Below are positions 24,126-28,182 of a DNA stretch of 28,182 bases, piece by piece. The first letter of the stretch is position 1; each line of letters begins with the position of its first letter. This DNA is from an uncultured Zetaproteobacteria bacterium (GTDB taxonomy: Bacteria > Pseudomonadota > Zetaproteobacteria > Mariprofundales > Mariprofundaceae), in NCBI GenBank assembly GCA_947311795.1, contig CAMZLX010000170.1, positions 1-28,182 of the forward strand. Direction: 5' to 3'. The translations under genes were made by a program, and so were the position numbers. Under the pieces are notes generated by a model. It did not search any database and was not told the DNA's origin. It saw nothing but the letters and a program-made list of their open reading frames with translations.

Positions 24126-26402
24126 ATGACACGAATTTTCCTTGTTGTTTGCTTTAGTTTTCTTTTTTGTTCTTCTTTAATAGCCTCGGAGGTCTCACCG
24201 CGTGTTGCTGAAATTTCTGTTGAAGGTAATCGTTATATTGAAACTGCGGCCGTGCTTAAGAAAATCCGAATTCATGTAGGGGATAGGTTTAACCGACGTG
24301 TTTTGAGTAGAGAGGTTAGACACCTCTTTGCAGCAGGCTTCTTTTCCGATATTCATGTGGAAGGTGAGCCTGTAGATGGAGGCATTAACCTTATTTTTGT
24401 TGTTGCTGAAAACCCTTTGATTGCAAGTGTTAAAATTGAAGGTAATGATAAGTTGACTGAAAAGAAGATACGCCCTCTTTTAAAAATGAAAGCTGGACGT
24501 GTGATTGGTCCTAGAATCGAACAAGAAGATATCAATAGTATTCGGCGCTCTTATTTGAAGAAGGGTTTTTATCAGGCTAAAGTTAACATTCAAACCAAAC
24601 AGCGTGACGATGGTCGCGTTGATGTTACGGTTAAGATAACAGAAGGTGTTATAACCCATGTAAAAGAGATTCAGTTTGTAGGTAATGATAGTTTTAGTTC
24701 GAATAAACTCATCAGTCTTTTGGCAACAAGCGCATCCAGTTTGGGCAGTTGGTTTACAGATAAAGATGTATTTAATCGTGATCGTTTTGCAGCAGATGCG
24801 CAACTTGTTCAGCAGTATTATTTGGAGCATGGTTATCTAGATATTAAGGTTGAATCCACACGATTGATGTTAACACCAAATATGGATGATTTTTACCTTG
24901 GTATGAGTCTTTCTGAAGGTAAAGTATACACTGTAACGGGTATTGTGTTGCAGGGTGATTTGGTACCATCTAAAGAAAAGTTAGAGCAAAAAGTTGAGCT
25001 TAAAGTTGGCGAGTTATATGCACTTTCTAAAATGCAAAAAACATTGGTTCAACTTACAGAAACTGTGGGAGATGAGGGGTTTGCTTTTGCAAATGTTACG
25101 CCTTCTTTTCACCGGAACATTGAAGATCATACGGTGGAAATTATATTTGATATTGAAAAGGGACGCGAAGTATATGTGGATCGTATCCAGTTTTCAGGGC
25201 ATGACAAAACTCAAGATCATGTAATTCGAAGAGAGTTTAGACAACATGAAGGTGAACGTTATAAAGCAAGTGCGGTTCGTCGTAGTCAAGAGCGATTACG
25301 ACGCTTAAGTTATATGAAGAATGTATCGGTTGCAAAACAAGCAACGGCTGATCCTAAAAAAATTAACCTTGATGTTGATGTTGAAGAAGGGAAAAGCGGT
25401 AAATTTTCAGCAGGCATTTCGTACTCTCAAGTTTATGGTGTTGGCTTTCGGGGCTCCGTATCTGAAGAAAACTTGTTTGGTGGAGGATACCGTACTAGTT
25501 TTACAGGTGATGTAGGCGGTAGTGTGAACAACTACTCAATTAATATAACAGACCCCTACCTTTTTAAAGATGGTGTGAGTGGCTCTATAAGTTTATTTCA
25601 GAACCAAACAGACCCTAAGTCATTTGCGTTGTATACGCAAAACTCAAAGGGTGGTTCTTTGGGTATGGGTTTTGAGTTAAGTGAATATATTCGTTATTCA
25701 ATAAATTATAGTGTCGCTACCACAACGCTCTCGGGTGTGCCCGCAACATCGGTATTGGCTATTCGTTCACAAGAAGGTACATTTACTATGGGTGAGTTGA
25801 AGCAGTCATTATCTTATGATACAAGAAATAGAACATTATATCCTTCTGAGGGCGGGGTTCAAAGTGTGTCTTTGGGTTATGCTGGGTTAACAGGTGACCG
25901 AAAGTTTTATGAGGTTGTCACATCTAGCAAAAATTATATTGCTTTATCTGAGGACTGGACTTTTAGAGGTGTTGTAACGTTAGGAGCAATACGAGGTTAT
26001 GGTGGTGTTGATGTACCCATTTATCGTCGTTACTCCTTGGGGGGTGTAGGTACCGTGCGAGGGTATGATACATTTAGTATCTCGCTGGTGGACCCGTCAA
26101 CGTTAGATATTTTAGGTGGTGAAAATAAACTAACATCTTCTGCCGACCTTATTTTTCCTCTACCATACATGGATAATACAGGCTTTCGAGGTACATTTTT
26201 TGTTGATACAGGAACAGTTTGGGGTGATTCAGGTGTGGTTTCAGAACAGTTTGATATTTCAAAACTGAGAGCTTCTTATGGATTTGGTATTGAATGGGCC
26301 TCTCCTGTTGGACCATTAACATTATCATGGGGCTTTCCTATCAATAGACAAACCTATGATAAAGTGAGAAAATTCGAACTGGGTTTAGGGCAAAGTTTTT
26401 AA
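24126..26402 (+). CDS. bamA: Outer-membrane protein assembly factor BamA
   Basis: Central Omp85-family component of the machine that folds beta-barrel proteins into the outer membrane. It has 758 residues from ATG 24126; the frame extends upstream to 24084, but that part overlaps rseP and spoils the signal peptide. A signal peptide (about 1-22, FLVVCFSFLFCSSLIA) is followed by five POTRA domains (about 25-420: VAEISVEGNRYIE, IASVKIEGNDKLTEKKI, HVKEIQFVGNDSF, VTGIVLQGDL, VDRIQFSGHDKTQ), then a 16-strand barrel. The lid-lock motif TVRGYDTF (VRGF/Y type) is present, and the last residue is phenylalanine (GLGQSF), the outer-membrane sorting signal. Followed by skp. Confidence 0.97.
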   Translation: MTRIFLVVCFSFLFCSSLIASEVSPRVAEISVEGNRYIETAAVLKKIRIHVGDRFNRRVLSREVRHLFAAGFFSDIHVEGEPVDGGINLIFVVAENPLIASVKIEGNDKLTEKKIRPLLKMKAGRVIGPRIEQEDINSIRRSYLKKGFYQAKVNIQTKQRDDGRVDVTVKITEGVITHVKEIQFVGNDSFSSNKLISLLATSASSLGSWFTDKDVFNRDRFAADAQLVQQYYLEHGYLDIKVESTRLMLTPNMDDFYLGMSLSEGKVYTVTGIVLQGDLVPSKEKLEQKVELKVGELYALSKMQKTLVQLTETVGDEGFAFANVTPSFHRNIEDHTVEIIFDIEKGREVYVDRIQFSGHDKTQDHVIRREFRQHEGERYKASAVRRSQERLRRLSYMKNVSVAKQATADPKKINLDVDVEEGKSGKFSAGISYSQVYGVGFRGSVSEENLFGGGYRTSFTGDVGGSVNNYSINITDPYLFKDGVSGSISLFQNQTDPKSFALYTQNSKGGSLGMGFELSEYIRYSINYSVATTTLSGVPATSVLAIRSQEGTFTMGELKQSLSYDTRNRTLYPSEGGVQSVSLGYAGLTGDRKFYEVVTSSKNYIALSEDWTFRGVVTLGAIRGYGGVDVPIYRRYSLGGVGTVRGYDTFSISLVDPSTLDILGGENKLTSSADLIFPLPYMDNTGFRGTFFVDTGTVWGDSGVVSEQFDISKLRASYGFGIEWASPVGPLTLSWGFPINRQTYDKVRKFELGLGQSF

Positions 26403-26438
26403 AAGTGCTAAAAAGAAAAGGGAACTAAGGTGTTTTAC

Positions 26439-26939
26439 ATGAAAAAATTATGGATGATTTTAGCTGTTGGATTATTGTTTGCAGCACAGGCTTCGGCAGC
26501 AGATATAAAAGTTGCAACCGTGGATATCAAAACAGCTATGGAAAACACCAAGGCTTATGCGGCAGGAATCAAGCGCCTTGAGGCATTACAGAACAAAAAG
26601 AAAAAAGAATTGGAATCGTTGCGTAAACGTTTGACAGATTTGGACAAAGAACTGCAATTGCAATCCATGACCATGTCCACTGAAACGCAAAATACAAAAC
26701 AGCAAGAACTTGGTGAGTTGAAGAAGAAGTTTGACCGTAAACTGCAAGATGCATCCGATGAACTTAAAGGCGAGAAGCGTAAGCTTGATTCACGTATGAT
26801 TTCAAAATTCTATGATGCGGTTCGCGCTTATGGCAAAGAGAAAAAGTTTGACCTTATTTTACCAAAATCAACAGTGATGTATACTGGCCCAGGCTTGGAC
26901 ATTACGACTGATATTACAAAAATCATGGATAAAAAATAA
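26439..26939 (+). CDS. skp: Periplasmic chaperone Skp/OmpH family
   Basis: Trimeric jellyfish-shaped chaperone that carries unfolded outer-membrane proteins to BamA. It has 166 residues from ATG 26439 (AAGG site eight bases before); an upstream in-frame GTG at 26430 is less likely because the signal peptide starts cleanly at MKKLWMILAVGLLFAAQASA. Mature start ADIKVATVDIKTAMENT is typical of the family. Residues about 45-115 are Lys/Glu-rich coiled coil (EALQNKKKKELESLRKRL), and the C-terminal strand region FDLILPKSTVMYTGPGLDIT closes the beta core. It lies between bamA and lpxD, the classical position. Confidence 0.93.
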   Translation: MKKLWMILAVGLLFAAQASAADIKVATVDIKTAMENTKAYAAGIKRLEALQNKKKKELESLRKRLTDLDKELQLQSMTMSTETQNTKQQELGELKKKFDRKLQDASDELKGEKRKLDSRMISKFYDAVRAYGKEKKFDLILPKSTVMYTGPGLDITTDITKIMDKK

Positions 26940-26957
26940 AAGGTTCATACACAGACC

Positions 26958-27983
26958 ATGTCATCAACGCTTAGTCTTGAAGAAGTTGCTGAGCTTGTTT
27001 CAGGCAAGCTCATTGTTGGTGATGTGCCCCATGATATTCAAGGTGTAGAAACATTGGCGAATGCAACAGCATCCCATGTTTCATTTCTTTCCAATATGAA
27101 ATACAAAGCAGACTTGCAAACCACCCAAGCTGGTGTGGTATTGCTTTCGCATAAAGCGGATATTCCCCAGGGGCTTGATGCGGCTGTGATTGCGGTTAAA
27201 GACCCTTATGTCGCGTTTACGCAATTACAACGTCACTTTCATCCTGCGCCTCAATCGACGGGTAAAATTCATGCATCTGCCGCTATTAATGACTCAGCAA
27301 GTGTTGCGGATAACGTGCAAGTTGATGCAAATGTCAGTATTGCTGCAAATGTCGTCATCGGCAAAGATTCCATCATTGGTGCAGGCTGTGTGTTGGAAGA
27401 AGGTGTAAGGATTGGTGAAGGTTGTTTGATTCACCCGCGTGTCACCCTTGCTAAAGACACGCAGCTTGGTGATAGGGTGATTATTCAATCGGGTGCGGTG
27501 ATTGGCTCGGATGGTTTTGGCTTTGCCTGGACAGGTGATGAGTTCTTAAAAATCCCACAAGTCGGGCGTGTTGTGATTGAAGATGATGTTGAAGTGGGCG
27601 CAAATACTTGTATCGACCGTGGTGCGATTGGTGATACCGTCATCAAAGCAGGGGCGAAGTTGGATAATTTGATTCAAGTGGCGCACAATGTTGAGATTGG
27701 CTATAAATCAGTGATTGCAGGGCAGGCAGGCATTGCAGGTTCAACTGTGATTGGCAATGGTTGCCAGATGGGTGCGCAATCGGGTGTGGCAGGTCATCTT
27801 AAATTGATTGATGGTACCATTGTTGGTGCAAAAGCAGGTGTCATTGGCGATACCAAACAAGCAGGTATGGTTTCAGGTTTCCCAGCCGTGCCACACCGCC
27901 AATGGTTGAGGGCATCAGGCATGTTTGACCGCTTACCAGAAATTTGGAAAAAGATTAGAAAGTTAAGTGATGGAGCAGAATAA
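26958..27983 (+). CDS. lpxD: UDP-3-O-(3-hydroxyacyl)glucosamine N-acyltransferase LpxD
   Basis: Third step of lipid A synthesis: adds the N-linked hydroxyacyl chain from acyl-ACP. It has 341 residues, typical. The N-terminal uridine-binding domain (about 1-98) contains HVSFLSNMKYK. A left-handed beta-helix of hexapeptide repeats runs from about 105 to 310, with the catalytic histidine H243 in IQVAHNVEIG and conserved GSDGFGFA and CIDRGAIGDT. The C-terminal helix has the usual GFPAVPHRQWLRASG. The ribosome site (AAAGG) is rather far from the ATG. The stop overlaps the fabZ ATG by one base (TAATG). Confidence 0.97.
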   Translation: MSSTLSLEEVAELVSGKLIVGDVPHDIQGVETLANATASHVSFLSNMKYKADLQTTQAGVVLLSHKADIPQGLDAAVIAVKDPYVAFTQLQRHFHPAPQSTGKIHASAAINDSASVADNVQVDANVSIAANVVIGKDSIIGAGCVLEEGVRIGEGCLIHPRVTLAKDTQLGDRVIIQSGAVIGSDGFGFAWTGDEFLKIPQVGRVVIEDDVEVGANTCIDRGAIGDTVIKAGAKLDNLIQVAHNVEIGYKSVIAGQAGIAGSTVIGNGCQMGAQSGVAGHLKLIDGTIVGAKAGVIGDTKQAGMVSGFPAVPHRQWLRASGMFDRLPEIWKKIRKLSDGAE

Positions 27984-28182
27984 TGGCTGTATTTAATATT
28001 GATGAAATCATGGACAGGTTGCCGCATCGCTACCCATTTTTACTGGTGGATAGGGTGTTGGAAATTACTGAAGATGAGTCCATCAAAGCGCTTAAAAATG
28101 TAAGCATCAATGAGCCCCATTTTAATGGCCATTTTCCAGGTCACCCGATTATGCCGGGCGTGCTAATCGTGGAAGCCATGGC
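27983..28182 (+). CDS. fabZ: 3-hydroxyacyl-ACP dehydratase FabZ (C-terminus cut off by window edge)
   Basis: Dehydrates 3-hydroxyacyl-ACP in fatty acid elongation. The first 66 residues are present: IDEIMDRLPHRYPFLLVDRV is the family start, and the catalytic pair lies in HFPGHPIMPGVLIVEAMA (histidine in GHPIMPG, glutamate in VEAM). A GGAG site precedes the ATG, which shares a base with the lpxD stop. The order lpxD-fabZ predicts lpxA and lpxB just beyond the right edge. Confidence 0.96.
   Translation, partial: MAVFNIDEIMDRLPHRYPFLLVDRVLEITEDESIKALKNVSINEPHFNGHFPGHPIMPGVLIVEAM

Noticed and set aside
1..28182. tRNA, rRNA, CRISPR array, prophage or restriction/defence genes
   Set aside because: None was recognised on either strand; apart from the central element the window is core chromosome.

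Overview
The window is chromosomal DNA from a Gram-negative bacterium with an outer membrane: it carries bamA, skp/ompH, lpxD, rseP and a type IV pilus gene cluster. Base composition is moderately AT-rich. The gene order (a canonical rpsB-tsf-pyrH-frr-uppS-cdsA-dxr-rseP-bamA-skp-lpxD-fabZ run, and a pilB-pilC-pilS-pilR-pilD cluster) is proteobacterial. The protein flavour would fit a Zetaproteobacterium (Mariprofundus/Ghiorsea type), but that is an impression and no search was run. All database-type assignments below rest on motif recognition only.

Left arm (1-15855, all on the minus strand, so read right to left). It starts with bioH and bioC (pimeloyl-ACP synthesis for biotin). Next is a very large secreted protein of about 1704 residues with NHL repeats, an FN3-like domain, many TPRs and a transglutaminase-like domain, then a small secreted TPR-like protein and cobT (lower-ligand activation for cobamides). 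After a good promoter candidate come aroE (shikimate pathway) and the pilus genes pilB (assembly ATPase), pilC (platform), pilS/pilR (two-component control of pilin transcription) and pilD (prepilin peptidase, running off the left edge). Genes from aroE to pilD are separated by 18 bases or less or overlap, so they are probably one transcript.

Centre (about 15856-16900). This is the only accessory-looking part. One small membrane-anchored protein of unknown function, with codon use unlike its neighbours, sits between two 24-base inverted repeats (16048-16071 and 16658-16681). The 634-base unit looks like a small inserted element. It is followed by the rpsB promoter and a structured leader.

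Right arm (16901-28182, all plus strand). Translation genes (rpsB, tsf, frr), UMP kinase (pyrH), isoprenoid/undecaprenyl synthesis (uppS, dxr), phospholipid precursor synthesis (cdsA), site-2 protease (rseP), outer-membrane protein assembly (bamA, skp) and lipid A/fatty acid synthesis (lpxD, fabZ). Many junctions are ATGA or TAATG overlaps. fabZ runs off the right edge.

No tRNA, rRNA, CRISPR array, transposase gene or phage gene was seen. The most interesting items are the inverted-repeat-bounded cassette, the giant NHL/TPR/transglutaminase protein with its small secreted neighbour, and a promoter for aroE whose predicted start site falls on the start codon itself (a leaderless message).
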